Of a stretch of 64,000 nucleotides of DNA, positions 44,806 through 56,090 are shown one piece after another. Under the pieces are notes generated by a model, which made no database searches, was not told where the DNA came from, and worked only from the letters and a program-made list of their open reading frames with translations. Every line of letters begins with the position of its first letter. The first letter of the stretch is position 1. The stretch lies in assembly GCA_030770535.1 (NCBI GenBank), contig JASVEC010000002.1, positions 1,302,001 through 1,366,000 on the forward strand, read 5' to 3'. The translations under genes and the position numbers were made by a program. Source of the DNA: Batkoa obscura. Taxonomy: Eukaryota > Entomophthoromycota > Entomophthoromycetes > Entomophthorales > Batkoaceae.

Positions 44806-45363
44806 TTATTCATCTTTTATAAACAAATTAAAACTTGGATCTGATAAACATTCTTTTTTCATTCTTTGAAATAAAAGTTGAGATAGATTATCATTTCCTT
44901 TATTACTATTTAACAATACTAAATTATTTAAAATACAAATCTTTAACTCCCTTAACTCCTTGTTTCTTTTAATTATACTTAATACTGCTTGATAGTTAGC
45001 TTCAGCCTCAATTAACTCATTATTTAGTTGTAGTAGATAAGCATAGTAGCTAACATAAAATATTTTAAACTGAACTAATACTTCTTTATCTTGTTTATTA
45101 GTGTAATTGGGTATTATATTATTTAAAGAATTGATTAAAAGAACTAAATACCCTTTTTCTACTTGTTTGTCATTGACTTCAGCAAGATTCAGAACTAAAT
45201 TGCAAATTAATAAACCCATCTTATTTTGTTGAAGTAAATTATTTATTGTAGAATTCCATGGTATTAATGTTAATTTGAAATTGATTAGTGTTATTTCATT
45301 GATTGTAAATCTGCTGTGTTGAATTTTTTCTATCATGTGCTTTATATATTCGTTTAACTTCAT
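44806..45363 (-). CDS. hypothetical helical (TPR-like) protein
   Basis: 185 aa, intronless, no signal peptide. The sequence is Leu/Asn-rich with amphipathic helices. The segment YAYLLQLNNELIEAEANYQAVLSII followed by LRELKICILNNLVLLNSNKG resembles consecutive TPR-type helix pairs. A cohesin-loader Mau2/Scc4 C-terminal fragment crossed my mind, but I cannot support it. Converges on the GH18 gene with 106 bp between stops. An upstream exon beyond 45363 is possible because an AG precedes the ATG. Confidence 0.45.
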   Translation of the reverse strand: MKLNEYIKHMIEKIQHSRFTINEITLINFKLTLIPWNSTINNLLQQNKMGLLICNLVLNLAEVNDKQVEKGYLVLLINSLNNIIPNYTNKQDKEVLVQFKIFYVSYYAYLLQLNNELIEAEANYQAVLSIIKRNKELRELKICILNNLVLLNSNKGNDNLSQLLFQRMKKECLSDPSFNLFIKDE

Positions 45364-47569
45364 TGTCTATTGTATTTGTGTCTTTATTAAAAATCTATTG
45401 CTGATTTATAAAAAGTAGAATTTGAAAATTGTTTGGATAAATTAAAATCAGGACTTCAACTTTTTTTCATTTTTAAGTTGCAAATTTGTAGATTAATCAA
45501 GTGCACCTTTTCCCTAAATTTTTGGCTTGCTTTCTGGAAGCTGAAGTTCACTTAAGTTTTTATATTTCACTTCTAAAAAATTTTATTTCGCATTTTGAGC
45601 AAAGATTAGCTCAAAAGTTGAATCTAAATCAGCGAACTTTTAAATAATTTCAACTGTTACTAAATGTAAATTAAAAACTAAAACCTTTAGCTTCATAACG
45701 TTTTTAAGTACTTATAAAAGTATTATTAACTAAATACTAATGTTATATTATAAAAAACCATTCTCGTAATATAAGTTAAACTAGTACACTGCATGAGAAT
45801 GTGAACCATTTACTCAATTACTAACAATTACAAACAAGTTCTTGGTAATTGAGTAAATGGTTCACGTTCTCATACAGTGTATTAGTTTAACCTATATTAC
45901 AAGAATGGTTTTGGTGTTTTTTGGTAATTTTCAAAATTTGGACAAAATATTAATGATGCTTTTAGATTTTGCAATTTAATAGTTTAAATTGTAAAAATTA
46001 TAGCATTTTCAGAAAATATTTCCAAAAGGGTGGGGTGGTATAATTGAAGTTGTTTTTTGAAAATTCTAATAATATTCAAAACGAAAGTAAACAAAAAAAA
46101 TGGATGAAATTTATTTTTGATGTGATATTACAATTGTATTGCAATAATAAGTGTTTTGTTCACTTTGTTTAATTTATTGTTCAAAGCTCCTAAAAATAAC
46201 TGTTTGAATTACGCTATCTTTTTGGCAGTATTTTCCAATTGAAAATGTTTGTATTATAATTTTAATAGCCCTTTAAACTCATCATGTTATAAAAAATTGG
46301 CAAATTACATAGTTTAAGAAAACAATTATAGTAAATAAATTTAATAAGATTTGTTAAATTTGTTTCATAGCTTAAGTTAGTGATTTTCATTTTTATATAA
46401 GCTTTAAATAGAAAATCAGAAAAGTTGAAATATACACTAATAAAGCAAATTCGGAAGTAGCATTATTTAATTTTTAAAAAAATGGTTACTTTATAATCTA
46501 TAAAGTAATAGTTTATTTTTAGATTATTGAGAATAACAGGTTTAATAAATTACAAGATCATAATAAATTAAGCAATATTTATTATACATATGATTTAAAT
46601 CTACATACAAACATTATTAATGTTTAAGATAAGTTGATATTTAATGAAATTAAAATTAAGACTGTAATTTTATTTATGGCTGATATAATCTATTTTTATT
46701 AATATCTGAGTTAAATTGACTTGCGTATATTAAAAAGAATACTATGGGAAAAACTGCATTGTTGTTGACCCTTTAATTTATTGATTAGATTAGAATAGGT
46801 GGTTCTGAAATTTATTTGATTTTTTAGCAAATCAATTCAACTTGATAATTTTGATGACCAAAAGTTCAAAGTTCATTAAAAGGGTCACAGTTTTAGCAGC
46901 TTTAAAAAATAATAAATTACGTTAATTAATTGGACACAAAATGTTTTAAGTTATTTAAATATCTTAGTTTGGAATAAGATGACGTAAAATAAAATCTAAA
47001 CAATCCAATAAAGTAAATATAAAGATGAAATAGCTCAAACTCTTCCTAATTAGATATAAAATAGGTCATTTATTCTTTGGCTAGATATATTACATTTTTT
47101 CAAAAATAGTACAATATAGTCATTTACTTACGATCAAAGCTTATACAAAAGGTATCTTTATATTAAATTCGTATAAGACAAAATATTAAGTTATTTCGGT
47201 TTCAGAATACCACCTTGATAAATGAGCAGAATAATTGTGAGATTTGTCCGCAAATTATTATTGCATAAAGATTATTATTTAGGGTTTTTTCTTAATTTGG
47301 CCATTTGCAAAAAGGGGTTATTTTAATTGGCTCTAAACGAATAAATTGTAGTGGTTCGTGGTTAATGGAACAAATATAATATTTGGCAAGAACCTACAAA
47401 TATTAATTTATTATCTTTTTCTTAAACGATAAGGATATCAAAATTGCACATACTTATATCCAAAACTTTCTTTTATAAATTAATTTTGTTTTTTAGTTAG
47501 TTAATTATATATAATTTGTTAATATTCAATTGAGATTAAAAGTATTATTACTTATCATCCACATACATC
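45364..47569. other. spacer upstream of FKS1
   Basis: 2.2 kb with one long hairpin (45754-45912). Otherwise AT-rich and without genes. It includes the FKS1 promoter and leader. Confidence 0.6.
45754..45912. repeat. hairpin with 68-bp arms
   Basis: Arms 45754-45821 and 45845-45912 (positions sum to 91666) around a 23-nt loop. They begin AAAACCATTCT and end AGAATGGTTTT, with only scattered mismatches. Unrelated in sequence to the ATATGGGG family. Confidence 0.9.
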
Positions 47570-50500
47570 ATGAGTAGAAATCAACAAGGTTATCCTGCTC
47601 ATAATTCTAATTCGGATGATCCATACTTACAACATAGTAACAGTGACTCTATCAACCAGGGGTTATCTAGTCCATATTCAAATGAAGAGTATGAAGGGTA
47701 TTCAGATTATGAACAAGAACAAGGGCGTCATTCTCCCTATCATTCCTCTAATTCTTCCGGTGAAAACTCACCACAATTCGCTCCCCCTCCACCAGCTCTT
47801 GATCCACGTATGATTGGAGGCAATCAAAGTAGAGAGTCTTACTATTCAGACTCAATTGCTCCATCTCAAGGTAGAGCTTCAGTTCTTTCAGATGGCAATA
47901 ATGGAGGATTTAATGGGGTTGATATTTATAGTTCTTTGGGAAACCCAAAATTATCAGACTCTAGATATGCTGCCTATGCACCATCAACTGAGTCTTTGTT
48001 AGCTTTAGTTGAAAGCAAACGTAATAACTTTGCTTCTCAATCTGTTTCTTCATTCTCAAGAGCAAGCTCTTGGGTTTCTGAAGCTAATGGGAATACCGAT
48101 TACTTTGATCTTCCTCCACATCGTTCTTTAGCTAAAGATTATCCTTGGCCTGCATGGAGTGTTGAAAATCAAGTACCAATTAGTAAAGAGGAAATATGGG
48201 ATATCTTTGAAGATCTCTCCAATCGCTTTGGTTTTCAGAAATCTAGTGTAAAAAATCAATATGATGCTTTTCTTACCATGTTAGATTCTAGAGCTTCACG
48301 TATGACCCCATCTTTGGCTCTTCTCACTTTACATGCCGATTATATTGGTGGTAAAAATGCAAACTTCCGTAAGTGGTATTTTGCTACAGAATTTAATAAA
48401 GATACCCCACTTAGCAATATGAAAGAAGGGTATGATAATGAAGCTGATAACATTATGATGAATGACTCATTAGAAGAATGGTGGCGTAATAAGATGAGTA
48501 AACTCAGTTCAGTAGAGCGTGTTCGTCAAATTGGTTTATACCTTTGTATTTGGGGTGAAGCATTAAATGTCCGTTATTTACCAGAGGTTATATGCTTTAT
48601 TTATAAAGTTGCTTATGACTACTATTTAACAACTGAGCATAACCCTACACATTTCCCTGAGGGAACATATTTAGATACTGTCATCACACCTCTATATGAA
48701 TTTACTAGAGATCAAACCTATGAAGTTGTTAATGGTCAGTTCCTCAAAAGAGAAAAGGATCATGCACAAGTCGTTGGTTATGATGACATTAATGAAACTT
48801 TTTGGTCACGCGAGGGTATAGAAAGATTGGTCTTATCGGATAAAAAGACCCAGTTAATTTCATTAGCCCCTGGAGATCGCTATTTAAAATTAACAGAAGT
48901 AAACTGGAAACAATCTATTAAAAAAACTTACTTTGAACGTCGTACATGGCTCCATATTATTACTAACTTTTCACGTGTTTGGGTCTTCCATTTTTCTGTC
49001 TTCTTCATGTTTTGGATAATGAATTCTCAATTTATTTTTACTACATATGAACAGTATAAAGAGTCTAGTAAAAAATCAACTCTACCACCGGGTAGCTTTG
49101 GTGATGATTTTAGTCCTCATGTGTTATCTCTTGCTGGATGTGGCGGTGCAATAGCTGCCGGTATTGCTATGTGGGCAACTTTTTGTGAATTTTTTTTTGT
49201 TGAAAGGTCGATGAGAATTTACAAGATACTGATTCGTCGATATTTGCTGTTATTTATCATATTTCTTGTGAATCTTGCTCCTGCCGTTTACCTTTTCTAT
49301 GTCGAAATAGAAACCGATAGTAAAGCAAAACCCAAAGTTGGTAGTACAGTAAAATCATCATCTCAGCTTAATGTAAAACCATCAATGTTTAGTATAACCC
49401 CATCCGAGTTAAAGAAGACCACTGTAGGCTATATTGTAGCAGGTGTACATCTTTTTATTGGTATTGTAACTATAGTTGTTCTTACAATAATTCCACCGGC
49501 AAATCTCTTTAATCGTATCCCAGCACTTACTTTAAAAACAAGCTCCAAGCCAAATATAATCAATCGCGCATTTACAGCTGACTATGCTCCTCTTGCATAC
49601 AATAATCGTGCAACATCTATTGCTATGTGGGCTTTGATTTTCTTAGCTAAACTTATTGAAAGTTACTTTTCTTTACTTTTATCCTTCAAAGACGCATTCC
49701 GTACCCTTGTTTACTTAAGAATGGAGGAATGTAATGAAGCTTTACTTGGTAGTAGTATTGGTCGTCAGGATTTATGTACATTGTTTGTATATATTACTAT
49801 GATGTTTATGCTGCTTTTATTATTGATTATGTTTTTCTTGGATACTTATTTATGGTACGTTATTGTAACTTCCTTGTTTAGTGTTGCAAACGCTTTCCAA
49901 ATGGGTATATCGGTTCTTTCTCCTTGGAAAAATATTTTTGGAATGATGCCAAAACGTATATATACTAAAGTTTTAGCAACATCAAACATGGAAATAAAAC
50001 TTCGTCCTAAGATGCTTTGTTCCCAAGTATGGAATGCCGTAGTAATTTCGATGTATCGTGATCACCTCGTTTCAATCGATCATGTACAAAAACTTTTGTA
50101 CCAACAAGTTGCAAGTGACATTGAAGGAAAAAAGAAACTTAAACCTCCTACGTTCTTTGTTGCACAAGAGGATGTTGGATTAAATGCAGAGTTTTACCCA
50201 CCTGGATCTGAAGCTGAACGTCGTGTTTCATTTTTTGCTTCAAGTTTATCAACTGTCATTCCAGAGCCATTACCAGTGGAAAACATGCCAACTTTCACAG
50301 TATTCACTCCACATTACTCTGAAAAAATCCTTTTATCTCTCCGTGAAATTATCCGTGAAGATGATCAATTTACTCGTGTTACATTATTAGAATATCTTAA
50401 ATCACTCTATTCTGTTGAATGGGATAATTTTGTTAAAGATTCAAAAGTTCTTGCAGAAGAAAATGCAATTATGTCTGATGAACCACCAACTTTCCAAGAA

Positions 50501-53392
50501 GATGAAAAGAGCGATGGTAAAGTTAAAACTGAGGACTTGCCATTTTATTGTATTGGTTTCAAGTCTGCTGCGCCTGAGTTTACTTTACGTACACGTATTT
50601 GGGCATCTCTTCGTACTCAAACCTTATATCGTACAATTTCTGGCTTTATGAACTATTCAAAAGCACTTAAGTTATTACATCGTATTGAAAATCCTGAATT
50701 AGTTCATATTCTTGGTGGAAACTCGGATGCGCTTGAAACTGAACTTAATTTAATGGCACGCAGAAAGTTTAACTTCCTTATATCTATGCAACGTTTTACA
50801 AAATTTAACAAAGAAGAAAAAGAAAATGTTGAATTTTTAATGAAAACATATCCTGACCTACAAATTGCATATTTAGATGAAGTTCCTTCAGACAAAGAGG
50901 GTGAATCGCCTAAAATATACAGTTGTTTAATTGATGGACATTGCGAGCTTAATGAAGAAGGTAAAAGAATCCCAAGATATCGAGTAAGAATTCCTGGTAA
51001 CCCTATTCTTGGTGATGGTAAATCAGACAATCAAAATCATTCAGTCATTTTCACCCGTGGTGAATACTTGCAGGTCATTGATGCTAATCAAGATAACTAC
51101 CTTGAAGAAGCTCTTAAGATCCGTAGTGTTTTAGCTGAATTTGAAGAATACCATCCCCCTCCACATTCGCCTTATTCTCCTCCATCACATCTTGATGAGG
51201 ATTTAAAGCCTGTTGCAATTTTGGGTGCACGTGAATATATTTTCTCTGAGAATATTGGTATTCTTGGTGATATTGCTGCTGGTAAAGAAGCAACTTTTGG
51301 TACTTTAACTCATCGTATTTTGTCAACTGTTGGTGGTCGTTTACATTATGGACATCCTGATTTCCTTAATATGATCTTTATGAATACAAGAGGTGGCCTT
51401 TCTAAAGCACAAAAAGGTCTTCATTTGAATGAAGATATTTATGCTGGTATGAACGCTTTCCAAAGAGGTGGAAGGGTTAAACATTGTGAGTATGTACAGT
51501 GTGGTAAAGGTCGTGATCTTGGTTTCTGTTCAGTACTTAATTTTACTACTAAGATTGGTACTGGTATGGGTGAACAACTTCTATCAAGAGAATACTATTA
51601 TTTATATACCCAGCTACCACTTGATAGAATGCTTACTTTATTCTATGCTCATCCTGGGTTTCAAATTAATAATATTATGATTATGTTCTCAATCCAGGTT
51701 TTCATGTTTGTTTTAGCATGTTATGGTGTGATAGCTTCTACTCAAAATATTTGTGCAGTTAGTTCAACTGAGATTCCAAGTACAGAGAAAGATTGTTTGA
51801 ATGTAGCAGGTATTGGTGGTTGGATCAATCGTACTATCCTTTCTGTTTTTTTAGTCTTATTTATTACATTTTTACCATTAATGATGCAAGTTTTATCTGA
51901 ACAAGGATTTATAAGGATGATTACCCGTTTATTGAAACAAATAGGCTCTTTCGCACCTCTCTTTGAGATCTTCACAACTCAAATATACTCAAATGCTCTT
52001 CTCAGTAACATGAGTTTTGGTGGTGCTCGTTATATTGGTACAGGTCGTGGTTTTGCAACCACTCGTCAACCATTTGCTACCCTTTATTCCCGTTTTGCTT
52101 CATCAAGTCTCTATACTGGTATGCGTTGCTTTTTACTCTTGTTTTTTGCTTGTTTGGCTGAAAATACATGGCAGTCATCTTACCTTTATTTCTGGTTTAC
52201 AGTTTGTGGTATGGTTTTGAGCCCATGGATTTTCAATCCACATCAATTTTCATTAGCCGAATTCATTTTGGATTATCGTGCATTTATGCGTTGGATGTCA
52301 AAAGGCAACTCTCAAACAGCTAAAGATTCGTGGATTTCTCATTGTCGTTATGCACGTACCAGAATTACCGGTCAAAAGCGTAAGAAACTTGGTGATAAAG
52401 AGCGTAAGATAGGTGGTCATGTTCCTAGAGCTAATCGACTTGTTATTTTTGCTAGTGAAGTTTTAATTCCTCTGTTGTCTGCCATTATTGTAGTGTTGAT
52501 TTACAATACTATGTCTTCATATGACCCTGCAGTAATATGGTCAACTTATGCAAGTGCCAAAGGTTCATATTATGCGAAGGACTCTAAGAATGTAAATCCA
52601 TATGATAAACTCAAGTTCCCACCTAATGCTCGCTCAAGTGGTATAATGAAAGCTGGAGTAATCGCTTTAGCTCCTATTGCCTTAAATGCTGGTATACTAG
52701 TTGTTTTATTCCCAATCTCCTTACTCTTAGGGCCAATCGCAACAGCTTGTTTCAAGAAGTTTGGTGGAGTAATCGCAGCCATTGCTCATGCTTGGTCCGT
52801 TCTTAATTTAATTATCTGTGCTCTTCTTCTTTATGTATTAGAGAACTTTAGTTTAGCTAGAACTTTACTTGGTCTTACAGCTGCAATGTTTATTCAACGA
52901 TTTATTTTCGGATTTTTAATGTTCCTTTTCTTGACAAGAGAATTCGGGCATGATGGTGCTAACTGTGCTTGGTGGACCGGTAAATGGGCATCGGCTGGGT
53001 TAGGATGGATGGCAATTACCCAGCCATTACGTGAATTTGTATGTAAGATTATTGAAATGTCCCTCTTTGCCACTGATTTTATCATTGCTCACATCATCTT
53101 GATTTCACTTGCTCCATTCTGCTTGGTCCCATTAGCAGACAAATGGCATTCAATGATTCTTTTCTGGTTGAGCCCATCACGTCAAATCCGACCACCAATC
53201 TTTTCAATTAGACAAAAAGCTATTCGCCGTCGTAGATGTATTTTGTACGGAATCTTGTTCATCATTATTGGAGTCTTCCTCCTAGGAATTACTATTGCGC
53301 CTACTGCTTTACAAACAAAAATCATTGGAATAGTTAGCCGCGAGACTATTGTGGGTAAAGTTTCATTTTTAAGTGATACTTTGAAGCTTTAA
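47570..53392 (+). CDS. FKS1: 1,3-beta-glucan synthase catalytic subunit
   Basis: 1940 aa in a single exon, full length for the family. The N-terminal ~130 residues are Ser/Tyr/Pro-rich and disordered. An FKS1 domain follows (VRQIGLYLCIWGEALNVRYL near residue 320). A first membrane cluster covers about 465-760. The large cytosolic glucan-synthase region runs from about 800 to 1360, with LHLNEDIYAGM and GMGEQLLSREYYYL. A second membrane cluster extends to the C-terminus. Family role: plasma-membrane enzyme using UDP-glucose, activated by Rho1-GTP, extruding wall glucan; target of echinocandins. Hot spot 1 reads SLLLSFKDA (residues 701-709) and hot spot 2 GWINRTILS (1417-1425), both unlike the yeast consensus. 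Codon use is richer in C/G than the surroundings, as expected for high expression. It is the only FKS gene in the window. Confidence 0.97.
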   Translation: MSRNQQGYPAHNSNSDDPYLQHSNSDSINQGLSSPYSNEEYEGYSDYEQEQGRHSPYHSSNSSGENSPQFAPPPPALDPRMIGGNQSRESYYSDSIAPSQGRASVLSDGNNGGFNGVDIYSSLGNPKLSDSRYAAYAPSTESLLALVESKRNNFASQSVSSFSRASSWVSEANGNTDYFDLPPHRSLAKDYPWPAWSVENQVPISKEEIWDIFEDLSNRFGFQKSSVKNQYDAFLTMLDSRASRMTPSLALLTLHADYIGGKNANFRKWYFATEFNKDTPLSNMKEGYDNEADNIMMNDSLEEWWRNKMSKLSSVERVRQIGLYLCIWGEALNVRYLPEVICFIYKVAYDYYLTTEHNPTHFPEGTYLDTVITPLYEFTRDQTYEVVNGQFLKREKDHAQVVGYDDINETFWSREGIERLVLSDKKTQLISLAPGDRYLKLTEVNWKQSIKKTYFERRTWLHIITNFSRVWVFHFSVFFMFWIMNSQFIFTTYEQYKESSKKSTLPPGSFGDDFSPHVLSLAGCGGAIAAGIAMWATFCEFFFVERSMRIYKILIRRYLLLFIIFLVNLAPAVYLFYVEIETDSKAKPKVGSTVKSSSQLNVKPSMFSITPSELKKTTVGYIVAGVHLFIGIVTIVVLTIIPPANLFNRIPALTLKTSSKPNIINRAFTADYAPLAYNNRATSIAMWALIFLAKLIESYFSLLLSFKDAFRTLVYLRMEECNEALLGSSIGRQDLCTLFVYITMMFMLLLLLIMFFLDTYLWYVIVTSLFSVANAFQMGISVLSPWKNIFGMMPKRIYTKVLATSNMEIKLRPKMLCSQVWNAVVISMYRDHLVSIDHVQKLLYQQVASDIEGKKKLKPPTFFVAQEDVGLNAEFYPPGSEAERRVSFFASSLSTVIPEPLPVENMPTFTVFTPHYSEKILLSLREIIREDDQFTRVTLLEYLKSLYSVEWDNFVKDSKVLAEENAIMSDEPPTFQEDEKSDGKVKTEDLPFYCIGFKSAAPEFTLRTRIWASLRTQTLYRTISGFMNYSKALKLLHRIENPELVHILGGNSDALETELNLMARRKFNFLISMQRFTKFNKEEKENVEFLMKTYPDLQIAYLDEVPSDKEGESPKIYSCLIDGHCELNEEGKRIPRYRVRIPGNPILGDGKSDNQNHSVIFTRGEYLQVIDANQDNYLEEALKIRSVLAEFEEYHPPPHSPYSPPSHLDEDLKPVAILGAREYIFSENIGILGDIAAGKEATFGTLTHRILSTVGGRLHYGHPDFLNMIFMNTRGGLSKAQKGLHLNEDIYAGMNAFQRGGRVKHCEYVQCGKGRDLGFCSVLNFTTKIGTGMGEQLLSREYYYLYTQLPLDRMLTLFYAHPGFQINNIMIMFSIQVFMFVLACYGVIASTQNICAVSSTEIPSTEKDCLNVAGIGGWINRTILSVFLVLFITFLPLMMQVLSEQGFIRMITRLLKQIGSFAPLFEIFTTQIYSNALLSNMSFGGARYIGTGRGFATTRQPFATLYSRFASSSLYTGMRCFLLLFFACLAENTWQSSYLYFWFTVCGMVLSPWIFNPHQFSLAEFILDYRAFMRWMSKGNSQTAKDSWISHCRYARTRITGQKRKKLGDKERKIGGHVPRANRLVIFASEVLIPLLSAIIVVLIYNTMSSYDPAVIWSTYASAKGSYYAKDSKNVNPYDKLKFPPNARSSGIMKAGVIALAPIALNAGILVVLFPISLLLGPIATACFKKFGGVIAAIAHAWSVLNLIICALLLYVLENFSLARTLLGLTAAMFIQRFIFGFLMFLFLTREFGHDGANCAWWTGKWASAGLGWMAITQPLREFVCKIIEMSLFATDFIIAHIILISLAPFCLVPLADKWHSMILFWLSPSRQIRPPIFSIRQKAIRRRRCILYGILFIIIGVFLLGITIAPTALQTKIIGIVSRETIVGKVSFLSDTLKL

Positions 53393-54132
53393 TTTTAAAT
53401 TGTTCCAACTATTCTATATTAAATTAATAAATAAAAATAATAACATAGTTTTTTGTATACAAAACTTAGTACATTAGAAACTTGATAATTTCCACAATAT
53501 TTTAAGCTTACTATAAAATACAATGTAGTATAATTTATTTATTACCATTTATTAAACTTTTTTTAAAGTATGCATAAACTGTGATCTACTATCAATAAAA
53601 CTAAAGGTATGTTGAATACATACTATCAGTAAAAAATTGTTAGGCAAGGCAACTTGCAACATCCTAAGGTTGAGCAACTTAGGCTACTGTAAGACTAAAC
53701 TATTTTAGCCTTTTTATATAATTAACAGAAAAAAGAGGGAGCAGGATATTAATAAAAGCCGAAATTTTAATGATGACCAAAGAGGCAATAGGTTTATGTA
53801 GAAACAAACGGTAGTTGGCTACTAGCTTCGAGATAAAGTTGAAGCCGAATATTAATCTACTTAAAGATTTTACAGAGTCGCTATAGAAACATGGTTGTTA
53901 GTAGGCCAAAATAATTTATTACAATATTAGCCTAAAAATTAATGTTTTGGCGTCTTATAAATCACATTTTAGTAAAAATTATTTTAATCTGGTTAAAAAA
54001 ATAAAAATTAAATTTTGGGCATAAAAATAAGACAAGTCTACTAAATTCTTGAGTATAAACAAACTACTAACAAAATCGAGTTTTAATCTAATATTTTGTC
54101 TTTTGAATTTACTTTCTAAAAAAAAACTCTCA
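53393..54132. other. intergenic spacer FKS1-DBP6
   Basis: 740 bp between two plus-strand genes, holding the FKS1 3' end and the helicase promoter. No other feature seen. Confidence 0.5.
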
Positions 54133-55997
54133 ATGACCGAAAACAGCATTAAAAGGGAGCGCGAAGAGCTCGGTTTAACACGTTTTGAGCAAGAATTTGA
54201 AGATTTAGAAACTAAAAAGAAGGAGTTTAAAACCTCAAAGCTAGGTTTACCAAATTGGCTTGCCAATCCAACAATTATTGACAACGATGAAGCCCAGGAC
54301 ATAACCGAGTTAACAGATGTATTAAATCAAAAATTGATAGAGGGATGTAATGGTATAAATATAACGTCCTTGTTTGCTGGTATAATTTAATCTAATAATA
54401 AAACCGAAAAAATAATCTAATGATCATATAGTTCAAAAAGCAGTGCTACCCATCTTAATTAATAGCAATTACTTATCAACCCGTTACTTTCCTGGAGATT
54501 TATGCGTCTCTGCGCCCACAGGTTCGGGTAAAACATTAGCTTATGTATTACCAATTATTCAAAATTTAATGCCACGTGTTGTGGTGAGATTGAGAGCTTT
54601 AGTTTTGCTACCTACCTATGATCTTGTGGCTCAAGTTCGAGAAACTTTTGCCTATTTCTGTAAGGGAACAGATCTGAAGGTAAATTTTCAAATTGACAAT
54701 TATATGAAGTTTTTTTTAATTAAGGTGGGTTTAGGTAGCTGGTATTTATAAAATGAACTCTTTTCAGGCAGAACAGGGATTATTGGTTAATGAATTGAAT
54801 GAAGAGTAAGTTAATGTATCACAGTTTTTATTCAAGGTAATAATGTTTTTATATAAAAGTCTATTAGGAGGATCTAGCAAAGTAGATATATTGATCACTA
54901 CCCCTGGTAGGTTGATGGATCACATATCAAAAACTAAAAATTTTAGTCTACAACATTTGAGATATTTGGTAATTGATGAAGCGGATCGTTTGTTGAATCA
55001 AACATTTTATGATTGGCTAAATAAAGTTCTAGACGCTGTAGACAATAAACCAAGTTTAAATAGCAAATTAAATGTTAATTTAAACAGTATGGACGTATCT
55101 TCATTAAGACATGACGCTGTCAATCAAGAAATAACTGTTAGTGAAGAGGAAGAATATCAACTTTCAAGTCGAAGAGAACAGCTACAAAAGTTGTTATTTA
55201 GTGCTACTTTGACAAGAAATCCAGGAAAGATTAGTAACTTAAAATTAAAAGAACCAAAATATATTGTAATTCAACCTAATGGTAAGGAAACTATCCGATA
55301 CAATACTCCCAAGTCATTGGTGGAAAAATATGTGGCATGTTCACCCAGTTACAAACCTATTTTGTTATTATATTTATTAAATCAAGCCCAATTAAACTCA
55401 GTGTTGGTCTTTACAAAGTCAATTAATGTGTGTGATATGTTACTTAATTTTATTAATGAATATGTACAAAGTATAACAAATGAAAAAGAGAAAGAATATC
55501 TTTTGAAATTGAACGTTAAAAGTTATCACTCTGAATTAAGTAGAAAACAAAAGTTGGATGTTTTAAAAGGATTTAAAAAAAATGAGATTAATGTGCTTAT
55601 CTGTTCCGATTTATTGGCTCGTGGTTTAGATGTAGATAACGTAGAGGGAGTCATTAATTACGATGCCCCACAATTTATCAAACAGTATATTCATCGTGTG
55701 GGAAGAACAGCTAGAGCAAATCAAGATGGTTTATCAATTACAATGTTGGAACTTCATGAGGTATTTTTATATGAAATGATTTTTCATTACAGTGTCTTAT
55801 ATACAATTTAAATTAGGTGACTTCTTTCCGTAATATGCAAGCTAAAGCATCTAGACTAGAATTTCTAAAACAAATGCATGTTGCTGAAAAAGAATTTAAA
55901 CCTTGGAAGTTGAATTATCAGGTAAGAATCATATTAATTATTATAATCAAAGGATCTAATTTCATTCTAGGAAACATTAAAAAAAAATAGAATTTAA
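54133..55997 (+). CDS. DBP6: DEAD-box RNA helicase, Dbp6/DDX51 type
   Basis: Modelled exons 54133-54379, 54432-54679, 54768-54805, 54860-55760, 55817-55921 and 55971-55997 give about 521 aa. Motifs in order: VQKAVLP (Q-motif region), APTGSGKTLAYVLPI (I), TTPGR (Ib), VIDEADRLL (II, DEAD), FSATLTR (III), VFTKS (IV), LLARGLDVDNV (V) and HRVGRTARA (VI). The short N-terminus before the core and the GLPNWL / TSLFAVQKAVLP pattern match Dbp6/DDX51, which acts in early 60S pre-ribosome assembly in the nucleolus. The intron at 54680-54767 may hide a 10-nt micro-exon (GTGGGTTTAG) that would add the Val-Gly-Leu expected here. It ends 93 bp from TRAP1, tail to tail. Confidence 0.88.
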
Positions 55998-56090
55998 TAA
56001 AGAATAAACTTGGTTATTTATAAAAAAGAATATAGATTAAAATAAATAAATAAAAAATCATTATTATTGTAGTTCTATTTTATTTTTGGT

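Noticed and set aside
44806-45363. Assignment of the helical protein as Mau2/Scc4
   Set aside because: Only generic TPR-like helices are visible; no diagnostic motif supports the name.
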